The notes below the pieces were generated by a model. That model ran no database searches. It was not told the origin of the DNA and worked only from the letters and a program-made list of their open reading frames with translations. A DNA stretch of 64,000 nt from Larimichthys crocea (Eukaryota; Chordata; Actinopteri; Sciaenidae): assembly GCF_000972845.2 (NCBI RefSeq), contig NC_040028.1, positions 14,196,871 to 14,260,870 of the forward strand, written 5' to 3'. The translations under genes were made by a program, and so were the position numbers. Shown one piece after another: positions 13,201-24,506 of this stretch (the first letter of the stretch is position 1; each line of letters begins with the position of its first letter).

Positions 13201-16200
13201 CATGTAGGTACATGACAGTATTAGTCCTTACTGGCCATAGCGTGGTGATTTCTTTAAGATTCTTTAAGATATTTAAGAGTAGTCAGTGGCTGTCAACAGC
13301 TGTCACAGGCATAAATATAAAGGTAACAGAGGCAACAAAAAACACATTTTAGGAAGCAGTAAAAAAGAAGATAAATTATTTTGTTTTCTTGTCTGACTAG
13401 TCTGTTTTCTTTGAAGCCTGTTAAGTGGTTTTCTGAACCTGCCACTCCATCGATACTATGATGGCACTGGTTTCTCAGATTGGAAGCCTTGGCAGCATGC
13501 AGCTGGTTAAGTAGGGGGGGACTACTCTTAGCAGCTCTGCTGCTTTTGAAACAAGATCCAGATGTCTAAAAAGCAGGATTTTCAACTGACCTGTTTAAAG
13601 AGAAACTGAAGATGTGGAAATAGCCTGGTAGTTTAACCTTTCTGGTTGCATTCACATGCCCTGTTTGTGCTTTCTCTACTTCTAATCTGACATCCTGCCA
13701 TGGAGGTGGCTGATATACACAGATGCCCAGTCACAGATATGTCCTAGTCTTTCAGCCTAGTGGCTGCAGTTCAAACCACTGAGAAGCCAAAACATAGGCT
13801 GAACAAAGACTTTTTAGCTGGCCAAAGAATGCATATAGATGGACAGTGCCACTGAAAACAAATACAGCATGATTACTTCCAACAAGATCAAGTTACAAAA
13901 ATTGCACCCTGGTATGTGAACATCATACCAGCCTATCAGAGGTTTCAAGATTAGGCCATTTGGATTCCATTCCACATCTACTTCCCTTCATTATAACCCA
14001 GCCGCAAAGAAGCCAACAGCTATCCCATTATTATAGTATCAACATTGCTGATATTTTAAAGGATAACTGAAAGAATTCAGTACTGGCCAGCTCCAGTCTA
14101 ACTCAAGTATTTCCTCCAACAAGAAACTGGTCTACTCCATCTAAATTCTTTCCTAGGCATAACAAATACATGGTTATAAATACATACAAATAACATTTAA
14201 TATGGAAATTGGATGAATAAAATACCTTATTCTGGATGGTATCAGTCCAGAAAATCCTACGGAGATTATAATGGAAGTCAACACCGACTGCAATCCCTCT
14301 GTTCTGTGAATGAATCAAAGTTCGCAGGCTGTTGCCATGGATGTCACCTATTAGCAGGTCTCTGCCATTAGAAAATATCAAGGATGGGACTCCAGCTGCA
14401 AAGGAAGCAAAATATTTATGCATTATTTATGCAACTCAAATATTTCTTTCTAGATTCTGTCATTACACACTCTTTTCACTAAAGCTAAAGGCATATAGGT
14501 CAGCCTCTCAGTCAACACTCTTTCTATGTTCCACAAAGGCAAGAGACTAACTACAACAACATTCAGCATGCAACAATGCACCAGAAAGAAGAGCAGATGC
14601 TCAGTAAAGCAGCCACAGTGGTTGGCAAACAGGAAAGGGTGCTATGCTATGCTTGGATGGATCATTCACACATTCAAAATCGGAGGATACTGCATGTAAG
14701 GCAATCCGTTTAAACAGAGAGGAAATGACACTCACTTGAGATGTCAGCTCTGCAGTATCTGTGCTGCTCCAGGATGTAGCCCTCTCGACAGCTGCAACGA
14801 TGAGCGCCTATGCGGTCCTCACACAGCTGGTCACACACGCCCCACATCGTACAGTCGTCAAAGTCTTCAGCAAGAAATCCAAACCACAGCAGATGAGGGT
14901 TAAATACTAATTTGTTTGAGTCAAATGACAGATTTGCCCCATCCTCTCCATTTATTTTTATTTTTAAACTTAAATTTTTGTTTAAATTAAGCTATGAGGT
15001 CAAACTGTTGCACTGTGCGCTGTACTTTGAGTCTAGAAAAGAAAAATAGCAAGTTTTATGTGCGCCTCTAGCCTCTTACATGCTTGATTTGAGTTGATTG
15101 GGCTCTGGCCAGAATAAGAATTGAGTACCAGTGTTTGCATGCACCAAGTTATGGTCTTATTTGGCTAAAGCTTTTTTCTGTGTACAGCTTGTAAATGAGT
15201 ATTTCAGCATTTATCTCATTTGCTGAGCTAAAGTAGAACCTAACGTTTCCTTTCAATTGTCTATATAAAAAATACTTCACTTGACAAGGGTGAAATCACA
15301 GAAATGATGGATGTATACCTATACATGAGCGACTATCGTTGCTGCTAACAATGTATCCTGAAGGACAAGAACAGGTCCCTCCGTTAGGGGAAGCATGACA
15401 TCGATGCTCACAGCTCAGGGAGGCACATTTCCAGATACCTGACCAATGCAAAAAAAAACAAAAAAGATTAGTGAATGAGTTTAATCAGTTACTGTGATAT
15501 TACATGTTCTAATAGATACTTGACACTAGTTGTGTTGGTACTAACTGCAGTTGCGCCCAGCAGTGGTGTTAGTTTCATCCTCTCCCTCGGGACAGTGAGC
15601 TGTCCCATCGCACAGCTGATCAATGGGAATACACAGGCCGGAGGATGGACAGGGCCATTCTCCTGGGTAACATTCCCGCTGTACATTATCTGCAAATAAA
15701 ATCCAACATTGTTGTCAAAAACATGGAATTAAAATATATTCAGTGTATGATGTGTTTATTAAGGACAGGCAGTCTTATTTCCACAGTAATGTGGTGCTGA
15801 TCTTAAGAAAACTGGGACCAGGACTTTATTGTCAGGGAAATTACTGTCACTTTAAATCGATGCAAGGGAGTGGAGCTTTGAGGGGGTCACATGGGGGCTC
15901 AGAGGGCTTCTGCAGCCCATCCTCTAAAAACACACACTCTTCACAGCCGTGTGGAGGAATTCTAAAGCCCTTTGGGGGGCTGCGCGATCTTGTGCCACAA
16001 AGAGGCATTTGAATAACACACTTAAAGGAGCACAGGCATAGCGTCTTGCTAGCCCAAAACAACCATGGAGACTGGAGATGAATCAGGTTCACACAGAGAG
16101 CCTGTGTTGTTACCCATTCTAGTGTTCCTTAACCAGCCAAATGTCCAACACTTCTAGTCCTAACAGTAAAAATGACTTTAAACTTAGTTTATCCATACCG

Positions 16201-19200
16201 CAGCCTTTCTCATCTGCATTGTCCTCACAGTCATCCTCTCCATCACAAACCCAGACTTGGTGGATGCAGCGACCACTGGGGCAGGTGAAGTAGTTCCCTT
16301 TACATGTAGGATATGCTGCAGATGAAGTAGAGAATATTAAAGCACAGAAAACACAAGAGACTAAGTTAGAAGTACTTCTGTCTGGATGAACATACAGAGT
16401 CAGACAGACAGCAGGGTATGCTTAAAAGAGAAGAGAGGGCCACATACTGCAGTTTATCTCATCACTTCGGTCTCCGCAATCATCGTCATGGTCACAGACA
16501 TAGCGCTGAGGAACGCACACCCCATTATGACATGGAAACAGCCCCGTATTGCAGTGCTGTGCTAAAGAAAACACAACAGAAAACGACAAAAAAACTGTTT
16601 GGTGATGGTGTCATGCTATGGATGGTATCGCATTTGTTTATTTATTTTTTTGGATGACTTCTACTTGAGCCATTTATCAGTAAACTGGCTTCTTACTGCA
16701 ATTTGCCTCATCAGAGCCATCACGGCAGTCAAGTATGTGGTCACATCGCTGAGTCTGGTTGTAGCAGGCCCCATTAGCACACCTCAGCTGTGCACACTCG
16801 GGGTAATCTGAAAGATTAAATCATCATCAGGGCAACGGCATGCATTCAAATCAGCCTGACAACTGTGTTCTTTTCAGCTTTCAACATGCTAAAAGCTCTG
16901 CGAATGGGAAGGATAAGAGACTAAAATTTAACCCCACCACCATAACAACAGCAGTCGCCACAGCATTCTTTATGCAATTGTGAGATTACCACAGTGTGCA
17001 GTGCTGTGAGTCTACCATGTCGGCACAATAATGGCATAGCAGCTGAACTTCAGCTTGACTAATCCACCAAAGAATCTGCAATCAACCTCTGACAACAAGA
17101 AGCATATTGTGGCCCATTCTATCAGTCAGCGAGCCTCTTAATCTTAACAAATTGATTAAAATGCCACAGGAGCCTGAAATAATAAAAAAAGGAAACCACC
17201 CTGAAGAAAACTTACGACAATCTCTCTCATCAGACCCATCTGAGCAGTCTGCCAGACGGTCACATCGGTATTCTCTTGGGATGCAGGCTCCATTACTACA
17301 ACTGAACTGGCCACTGGTGCATGTCCTTCCAGCTGTGGACAGATTGGAGAGTGATTTAGCAGCACATAGAAAGGTTTTCTGCACGTAACTTTGGATCTAC
17401 TTGTACTGTAGATAGAGGTTCTGAACAGTCATCTAATTCTTTAACAGACCCTTTGGTGGGTCCATCTTAAAGATCTCGCTGTTCAAATTCTTTCATCAAC
17501 ACATCAGGAATATTTCATTTAATGTAATGGTACAGCCATAAAAATGACATCCTGAATAATGCAATTGAAATACATGTGATATAGAGTAGTTTCAATGAAA
17601 CACTGAACCCAGCAGAAAATAAATATTTAGGTGATTAAAAATCTTTAAAAAATTAGTCATCTGAAAGACAACTGGAATAATGATTTGATATGTTTTCCAT
17701 GAAACAATTATAAGAATTGCTAATAATCTAAAACTGTACTTACGGCAGTGTTGCCTCTCATCTGAGCCATCCTCACAGTCCTCCTCATCATCACACACCC
17801 ACACATCAGGGATGCACTCACCGTCACTCAAACACTGGAAATGACTTTCATCACATGTTACCTGAGCTGTGGACATAAACACACAGAACGTATGTACTAC
17901 ATACATTTGCTCAAGTAAAATACTTCCATACACTTTACTTGATTGTTTTCATTTCAGGCTGCCATATACTTCTGTTGCATTAAAGTTATTAGGAAATATT
18001 GTACTCTAAACTCTTAAAACATTAAAAAATGAGTTTGTAAAAAATGATAGATGCATTGTTACTGTTAATTAAACTAAAGAGGAGTACTTTTACTTTTGAT
18101 ACTTTAAGTATATTTTGCTGATAAACTTTAAGTAAATAATCTGGGTATTTCTACCACTCCTCTTCCACTACAACCCTCTTGGGTAGACGGGTAGCATGAT
18201 AAAAATTAGTAACTCACGGCAGTCAAATTCATCAGAGTCATCCACACAGTCTGAAGTGCCATCACAGTGCCAGTCACCTGGTATACATCGGCCTGTCCCA
18301 CAGCGGAACTGCCCCAACTCACATCCTATACACAGAATAAAATTGTAGGTAATTTAGAACTTTTATCTACATGTACATTATTATTGTTATTTATTTATGT
18401 TCAAAACTTCTTATCCTGTCCATCCTGGAACCCTGTGGAAAGAGGATAAAGCTATAAAAAATACGGTCATAAAAAAGAGAATTTCTTAAATGTCCTATAT
18501 TTAATAAAAACATGGCATATGGAGGCAGAGATTTCCTCCACTGATGAAGCATGTTGTTAACAGCATTGACAAGCCTTGGAGACAAGCGTGCCAGCCATCC
18601 CCCGACAGTTACACAACCTTCACCGCACTCATCCCGAGCCTCCTTTTGATGTTCTCACTGAGTGGCATCTGTAGAGATAAGGTACCACCACACTACCTTC
18701 CCAGACGTTTTCCAGGAGAGATTGATTCAGGCAGCATAGTTCAGTGGCAGAGCACTCAATCAGACCCGTCCAAATAGGAATGTGTAATTCTGATTGTCTC
18801 TGTGACAGCCTGATTTATGGTGTATGCTGTTCTTGTCCGGTCGGAAATGTAATTGGAATAAATAGTGGTACTGGGTGGTACCGCAACCATTTCAACTCAA
18901 ATTCTTCATGAGAAGAGCTTTGAGGTGGTGATTGGTGGTGCATGCTTGGGGTTGGTGGTCTATCTCTGTCCTGCTTAATCCAGTGTTTTGAACACATTCT
19001 TACTTCTTGATGTATGTGATCGAGTTGTCTGAAACCAAGGTATAGTTTGGATGGATGCAGGCTAAAGTAATTGTTTACTTTGCTCAGTTGTGTTAAACGC
19101 CTGCCAACAACGTAGGAGGGCACTTTATGTTTGATGTGATTAAAGAAACAGTCTCTGCCTCACTTGTATTTCAGTTACCTTTTATACTTGTAATGCCTTA

Positions 19201-22200
19201 AAAGCAGGGTTGTGTTCGTATTTTGGTTTTGTATTCTTTGACATGTACTGTTTATTACTTGTTTTTCTACTTATTATTTTTACTGCATTTGTTTATTAAG
19301 TTTGTAGTGTCAAGTAAGTCCATGCAGACCGATGATCCTTGGAAAAAAATAAATTACAATTACAAAAACTACATTAACTCTAAAAGTAAAAGGCATTATC
19401 GTGACAAGCTGTAAAAAATAAATGTTATGCCAACATGTGCATTTACCTGAGCAAAATAATTTAATGTTTTTAAACTACTAGAAATTAATTGCCAAAAAAC
19501 GAACAGCCTATTGGCTTGATAAATGTGGTGTGAATGAGCCTTTGATTGTATTTAGAGTCAGAGGTTTATCAGCTCCTTAATGTAATGCTCTCTTTTAAAG
19601 ATGGATCTCTTCCACAACAGTTGCGGGGTCACTGCCTGTGCTACTGCACTAAAAGCCTTGCATACGGTCCGATCAAGAATTCTTGTCTCAGATTAATTAA
19701 CCAGCAAACCACAAAACTGCTTTACGACCATCCCAGCAAAACAAGCTGCATATTTAACTCCTTCAGCAGCCATCCAGGAGGCAAACTTTTTTTTTTTCTT
19801 GCTCAGTTTACTAATGATAAAATTGCTCACAATCTGCTCAAAGGGAGCCTTTGTTGCAAGGCAGTGATCCCAGAGGTTTCAGCATCATCTATAGCATGGT
19901 AGTAGTTGCAGGTGTTGTATACAGTATACAAGAAACTAAGTGATGCGCTCTATTTAACAAAAGTACAACAGTTCCCCTTAATGAGGTAGGGGAGCATTCA
20001 ATACATACAGTATTGAATGTCTAGACAAAACTTTTGTTTGTACAGGATCACAAAGTTTCAAAAACAACAAAAAACAATTGTCGTATTAAAATTAGGAATA
20101 TGTCACAAAAAAATAAATAAAAACTAAAATCCTCCTTTTGAAAAGCTGTTTATACTTGCCATACATTTAAACCTTGGTTGACAACCTAAAACCACGTATG
20201 CCAAGGAGAAACCAATCTGCTGGAGGCTCTCAAATGAAGCCAGTGTTTCCTGACAGTATTACTTCTGGGAAAGGTGACAGATACACTGAAGCTGAACCTT
20301 TCAACAGCACTATCTCGTGTGAGGGTTCTTCTTACATTCTGAAAAGAACGTCTTCTTTGTAACTGTTCCTTAATCCACAAATTTCTGTGTCTTCATCCTG
20401 ACAAAGTCACAATTTCACCATGCCAATCAGTACTAGAGAAGGTAAAGGCCAGGGTGAATGGTGCAAATCTGCTGTTAAGAATGTTTAATCTGAGTCTGAT
20501 GATCCCTGCTTTTTTTCCTCTTTTTTTTTTTTTTTTTTGGTTGAGTGTTTTTGTGTAATTTAATGTTTTCCTTTCCCTTCTATTTAGCCTTGTCTTTTCT
20601 AATTAGCAACTTAAACCCACAGCAGGAGAGAGCACCGCACTATCCATACAGGAAGATAAGGGCGCCCTACTATTGCCCAACAAAGAAGAGCAGTAGAGGA
20701 ATTTTCATTAGAATGAAGCCCCCCAAACGCCTTAAACCCCACTGTGAAATTACAATGGCACAAAAGAGGTGTCAGCAGGGATGCAAACTCATAACTGGAA
20801 GTGTCACCCTAAAAAAAGCCACTTTGGAGATGGACTGAAGAAAGCATAGTACAGTAAGGCTTCCTTCCTGCGATAAGGTAACAAAAGTAGAAACTAAGCT
20901 CCCCTCTCACGGCCACCCATTAAGAAAGCACCTGTCCAATACAGCTGAAACGTCTCTTTCTTGTCACATGGGGCACCCTGAAAGGTGTCTTCAAGCTTTC
21001 ATCAATACCGTCTTGTTTTGGCCTTGCCCTCTGCACTCGCTGAATGTGTGTGGAAAAAATGGGAGAAAACGGCTGCTGGCAGCATGAAATGCTGGACCCG
21101 TCCACGCTGTCACAGCGAAGTGCTGCTGCCTATTTCATATGGAAATCAATGCAGCAGAATGCAGTCAATTGCCAAACAAGTGACTTTGGCTCTTACTGCT
21201 ACACACAAAACAGTGAAAAACCAAAAGGGCTTTGGCAATAGCATGGGAGCAAAAGGGAGGAATAAATGGAGTGAGGAATAAAGCCTTGGTCTGGTTAGAA
21301 TTGAGGAATATTCAACATGATTTTTTGGTACATGCTCGAGTAAAAAGAACCATAAATTAAGCTGTCACAATGCAGTGAGCCACTGGACAACTTATTTTTT
21401 CTCTGTACAGTGAGTCTGCGCTTACATTTTACTAGAGGCTAAACTCCATCCTCAGTGTCTGTAACCTAGACTGAGGGAGCTGCAGGAAAAGAAAGGATTT
21501 GCTCTACGTTTGTGCCAACCGTGTTCCTGTTTCTAACACAGTGTAACTGTTCCACAAGGATTTAGGCTTCTACACCGGAAAGAAGCCAGCATGCGTGAGG
21601 TTTAACTTGCACGTGCTGGCCAAGTTTGCGTCTAGGAGAGTTACAGAAACATAACAGAAGACATTTTAACAATGTCGTTACAGACTCACACTAAATATAG
21701 CTTTGATCAACTCAAGACAGTCTAGCCCAGCACTTGAAACAAATACTACCAGACTGCAGTTACTTTAATAAACATGTATTCTGCTTCACAATAATAAAAA
21801 CTTAATAGGTAACACCATAAGAGTTCTTACTGTGCACTTAATAGGTTATTAAGATTTCACTGGCCAATAATTAATGGAGAAAACAGCTGTATTTACTGCC
21901 AAAACATGTCTGGAACAGCAAAAATGACAGACGATAGTTAACAAATCAGTCACATTAGCTATTAATGCCAGTGTAAGCACTCGACCCCACAGCCTGGATA
22001 ATGTGTTACAAGAGGTCACGGAAGAAACAATTATCAAACTAAAGGATTTTTGAGGACAATCAGGCAGAGATTATGGAAAGTACCCTGTCACCTCACAGTA
22101 AAACTACACAAATAAGCCATTGCTAATCTTTCCGGGTATATGATTAAGTGACACATCTTTCAGTCTGACTCACACACCACCAGATAGCCTTGAGGAATTA

Positions 22201-23537
22201 AACTGGTATAACAAGTTAAATAAATGACCACGGTTTTATTCAAGCAGTCCACATCACTGTCTGTTAATCACAACAAATCCAAGCCAATGATCAACGTGAC
22301 AACTTGCTGACAAAGTCTACCCAGAGTCTGCGGTTTTAGTCAAGTCATCATTTTGTACACCTCAGTTGTCATCAGCAAATCTCAGCTACAAGTACGGTGA
22401 CTGCTGTAATTCAAAGGAAATGGCAAGTGGATTTTCTGAATGCTACAGCCTTAGTGTCAACACTGTTATATTGTCTTTTTGGCATGGACAGACTACTTTT
22501 TTCTGTTTTTGTGTGTCTAGAAAATATGTCCATGATATTTCATAAAAATGAATAAGAAAGCTGTGGCCGTGACCTTCCTCTTGGTACAGTTTTTTTCTTT
22601 CCTTCACTTCAAACTGGCCCTTAGGTAGAAATGGTTCCATTCTGCAGCAGCTGCAGTGTAATTAGTTGCTTGATTCACACTAAGGAGCTTACATACTAAG
22701 GGTTGAGCAAAAAGAAAGCAGATTACAATTTGAGAAGTAGGATCTAGCCGGGCTACAAACACATGAGACAAACATACGGCTGTCATGTATAAAGAGCAGT
22801 ATCTGAGCGTTTCCGTCTGTCTCCGTCGTGCATTTAGAAAATAAAGTTCTTCCTCGAGCTGGATTCGAGTTTGAATCAGTGGGTTTTGCGCCGTAAAATC
22901 TGCTCCACTGAATGAGATTTGTACCAGTGGCTCTCAGTCCTCACAGACTGTCTGTAAGTCACATGCTCTTTTCTGTTACCTAGCAACAGTAAAGCTCAGG
23001 CAAAAGTTCCTCAAGAGAACTTCCAATCTGTCTGAGGAAGGCTTTGTGCTCAACCTTTAACGCAATACTATGTGGTAAAACATTTAGCTCTAGAGCCAGA
23101 ATTACTTAACCTGGTGGCCTCATCAAAACTGCATTATAACAATTGCTTTTCTGAATCATCAACAAGGTCATTTCTATGTGTTTAGTAGATGTATCCGCTT
23201 TGATTCCCATCAAAACTGTTTCTGTTCTTGCCTATGCTAAAGAAAGCATTTAAATTCAGCAACAACCCAATCTCTCTTCCTAAGCTTAATAACTAGTGTG
23301 TTTTGATGAGCAACAAGTGCACAGGGTGAATCACTAGTACAACTCTGCTGCTGCTGCTGCTGCTGCAGGGTCCTCAATGATTCATTCAGCTGACAACCTG
23401 TGTGAACAAAAAAAAATGTAATAAAAAAAAAAAGGAGGGGGGGGTGGACAAAAATCACACTTCTTACCTTCAGAGTGGCACCATCTAACACAGCATATGA
23501 AGACGAGAAAGAGTTTAAGTAGCACTGCTCTCCACAT
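636..23537 (-). CDS. lrp2: LRP2 (megalin), N-terminal half, 39 coding exons, continues beyond base 1
   Basis: LRP2 is a giant type I endocytic receptor of absorptive epithelia that binds lipoproteins, vitamin-carrier proteins and many other ligands. The 39 exons read here run from a signal peptide to the fifth YWTD propeller and sum to 6,469 nt (about 2,156 codons), somewhat under half of the usual 4,650-residue protein. Domain order is signal, 7 LDLa, 2 EGF, propeller, EGF, propeller, EGF, 8 LDLa, 2 EGF, propeller, EGF, propeller, EGF, propeller start. The 7-then-8 LDLa pattern is that of LRP2. Stretches such as [15 protein letters not shown] (near 14350) and [15 protein letters not shown] (near 11090) closely match LRP2 as I recall it, and downstream synteny with bbs5, klhl41 and fastkd1 agrees. 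Frame and splice phase are continuous through all 39 exons. The transmembrane segment and NPxY tail are off the window. Teleosts often have two copies (lrp2a, lrp2b); I cannot say which this is. Confidence 0.95.
1316..3896 (-). other. lrp2: lrp2 exons 32-37: EGF and fourth propeller
   Basis: Exon 32 (3768-3896) is an EGF-like module. Exons 33-37 (2981-2815, 2619-2476, 2348-2239, 1856-1679, 1529-1316) give the fourth propeller, including [20 protein letters not shown] and LYWTDQG. Exon 35 (110 nt) was placed by its VDPARG blade end and phase fit on both sides. The donor of exon 34, GTTTTTTTC, is far from consensus, but it is the only GT that keeps the family sequence SIEV intact. Confidence 0.88.
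4003..5936 (-). other. lrp2: lrp2 exons 27-31: EGF/calcium-binding EGF pair and third propeller
   Basis: Exon 27 (5688-5936) encodes an EGF module and a calcium-binding EGF that starts DVNEC. Exons 28-31 (5151-4940, 4808-4624, 4535-4307, 4180-4003) form the third YWTD propeller, with motifs [43 protein letters not shown] and [15 protein letters not shown]. All splice sites are GT-AG; exon 29 uses GTCAGT. Confidence 0.92.
6318..6332 (-). other. lrp2: lrp2 exon 26: 15-nt in-frame microexon
   Basis: Between LDLa 15 and the next EGF module a 15-nt exon, ACGAGCCTTTGCCAG, is flanked by a pyrimidine-rich tract ending in CATTGCTTTCAG and a good donor GTAGGAAC. It inserts about five residues (NEPLP then Asp). 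Joining exon 25 directly to exon 27 also keeps the frame (Asn-Gln-Glu-Ser-Cys), so it can be a cassette exon. No transcript evidence is available to me. Confidence 0.6.
6672..8945 (-). other. lrp2: lrp2 exons 21-25: EGF and second LDLa cluster (eight repeats)
   Basis: Exon 21 (8664-8945) encodes an EGF-like module plus LDLa 8. Exon 22 (8288-8527) holds two LDLa repeats, exons 23 (7786-7905) and 24 (7150-7266) one each, and exon 25 (6672-7052) three, giving eight in all. This equals the eight repeats of the second ligand-binding cluster of LRP2. Introns between repeats inside exons 22 and 25 are absent, in contrast to cluster I. All exon boundaries are phase 1. Confidence 0.92.
9053..11464 (-). 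other. lrp2: lrp2 exons 15-20: EGF and second beta-propeller
   Basis: Exon 15 (11324-11464) is an EGF-like module with the six-cysteine pattern. Exons 16-20 (10942-11145, 10213-10405, 9685-9810, 9411-9541, 9053-9190) give the second propeller, with blade motifs such as [35 protein letters not shown] and [12 protein letters not shown]. Exon 17 uses the acceptor CACAG before GCAGGGAGG. The nearer alternative AG four bases on would break the frame. Confidence 0.92.
11864..11893. repeat. perfect 12-bp inverted repeat next to an lrp2 5' splice site
   Basis: GCCATATGTCTC (11864-11875), a 6-base loop, then GAGACATATGGC (11882-11893) form a perfect hairpin in the intron just after lrp2 exon 14. The exon end itself also reads GCCATATG (11917-11910), so the core is present three times within 55 bases. 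Confidence 0.85.
11910..15438 (-). other. lrp2: lrp2 exons 9-14: EGF pair and first YWTD beta-propeller
   Basis: Exons 9 (15319-15438) and 10 (14736-14864) encode two EGF-like modules. Exons 11-14 (14226-14395, 12846-13069, 12212-12418, 11910-12112) encode the six-bladed propeller, with blade signatures [22 protein letters not shown] and VYFTDW. Propellers of this family release ligand in acidic endosomes. Exon 11 ends in phase 0, so the propeller exons have mixed phases, unlike the LDLa exons. Confidence 0.92.
12419..14225 (-). other. lrp2 introns 11 and 12 (non-coding between 12419-12845 and 13070-14225)
   Basis: These two introns flank exon 12. The larger one (13070-14225) contains a short antisense ORF at 14103-14153 that superficially resembles a propeller strand but stops in frame. 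A small TTTAAGAT tandem repeat lies near 13255-13280. No other feature was recognised. Confidence 0.6.
15546..18325 (-). other. lrp2: lrp2 exons 2-8: first ligand-binding cluster, seven LDLa repeats
   Basis: Exons are 18218-18325, 17744-17866, 17216-17332, 16697-16807, 16448-16561, 16199-16315 and 15546-15689. Each encodes one roughly 40-residue LDL-receptor class A repeat with six cysteines and the acidic DxSDE calcium-binding end, and all begin and end in phase 1. One repeat per exon with identical phase is the classic modular structure of this family and lets repeats be duplicated or lost without breaking frame. LDLa 7 (15546-15689) is longer, at 48 codons. Confidence 0.92.
18326..23467 (-). 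other. lrp2 intron 1 (about 5.1 kb)
   Basis: This is the longest intron in the window, and it holds only scattered short ORFs without family resemblance. It contains a short CTG run (23347-23365), poly-T/poly-A tracts (20521-20538, 23407-23434) and AT-rich sequence. As the first intron of a strongly regulated receptor gene it is where enhancers would be expected, but nothing in the raw sequence alone identifies one. Confidence 0.7.
23468..23537 (-). CDS. lrp2: lrp2 coding exon 1: signal peptide
   Basis: The start codon is at 23537-23535 with A at -3. It opens 23 codons, [20 protein letters not shown] followed by HSE, a basic n-region plus hydrophobic core typical of a signal peptide. The exon ends in AAG followed by GTAAGAA, in phase 1. 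Exon 2 at 18325 supplies the two bases that complete a Gly codon and then runs into the first LDLa repeat, so frame and phase both support this start. A longer overlapping ORF on the same strand (from 23743) is in another frame and does not join exon 2 correctly. Confidence 0.85.
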
Positions 23538-24506
23538 TCTGGCTGGTCCGTCCAGCTCAGCTGTGCAGATGGAGGAGCTGTGTAAGGACTGGGGCTGGGA
23601 TGCTGTTGCTTTCTTGTGTCTGTCTTTCTTGGCCCGCTAGTTGATGAAAAGGGGCGTGCACAAAGGCCAGGACAGCCGCTCCCCCAAGCCAGCCTCGGCC
23701 CTCCGGATAAATCCCTCTGGCCCTGGAATCTGCATAATACCATGCAGGTCCGACTTGTCCTGAGTGGCAGTGATTTGTTTTCACTCTGCGGGCTTTTATC
23801 ACTGTTTATGTGGGAAATAACGGGGTGTAAATCAGAAAAATTATGATAGGAATAATTTAAAAAAAATAGAAAACTACTAAAGGCTTTAAATTAGAGTGTC
23901 TTGAAAGCCCAGGCGAGTCACGTAAACAATGTTTGGTTCGGGTCCGACCGTGCACCATTGTTGCATGTTTTCCCCACATCAAGCTTGCAGGTCATTTTTC
24001 ACAGTTTTACATAATAAACCAATGCAAAAAAAAAAAAAAAATAGGTTAGAAATGCCTTAAATTATCCCACATTTTTAGGTAAACTTTAGGTATCGTGGGA
24101 ATATTAATATTTCCCCTCAGATTAGACACATGACGTATGAATCAAATAAATATCTCAACATGAACAGCGACAAAAAAAACACATAATAAACCTTTATAAT
24201 TCAAAATGAACCACTGAAATAAGTTTTAAACGATATAAGAAATTACTACTTTTTTTTTTTTTTAGGTCCATACCTCCACACTGCCAGCGGGCTGATCAGA
24301 AGCCCAACGCCGCCACCATGCGGTCGAGCTCGGGGGAAGCAGCCTTCCACCTGCCGGGTGGCTGCCGGTACTAAATCAAAGGAGAGGACAGACCAACGGT
24401 GGTTGCCATTAGCGACTGAGCAACTAAAACTTTGAGATGCTTTCCACCAAATGTGGGACTGAACCTTGACTGTGTTTTTTTTTATTATTTAAAAATTTTA
24501 CTCATC
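23538..24506. promoter_or_regulatory. head-to-head lrp2/ccdc89 intergenic region, probable promoter area
   Basis: The two start codons diverge across 969 bp. A locally GC-rich segment at 24275-24420 contains a minus-strand GTGTGGAG followed by the donor-like GTATGGAC (24274), which could end a non-coding lrp2 5' exon, and a plus-strand ATG in perfect Kozak context (24318). Poly-A and poly-T runs occur at 24026-24041 and 24249-24263. Transcription start sites cannot be fixed from sequence alone. Confidence 0.5.
24402..24416 (+). promoter_or_regulatory. RFX X-box-like motif upstream of ccdc89
   Basis: GTTGCC, a 3-base spacer, then AGCGAC form an imperfect RFX half-site palindrome about 90-105 bases before the ccdc89 start codon. 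One position of the second half-site differs from consensus. Confidence 0.35.

Noticed and set aside
14103..14153. Possible extra lrp2 exon ([14 protein letters not shown])
   Set aside because: It stops in frame, has no donor, and exons 11 and 12 already join correctly in phase 0.
18731..18780. tRNA-like A-box (TAGTTCAGTGGCAGAGCACT)
   Set aside because: No B box (GGTTCRANNCC) or cloverleaf follows; most likely chance or a decayed SINE head.
23237..23743. Long minus-strand ORF overlapping lrp2 exon 1
   Set aside because: It is Pro/Ser-rich, in a frame that does not join exon 2 in phase and runs through the donor. The signal-peptide frame fits instead.
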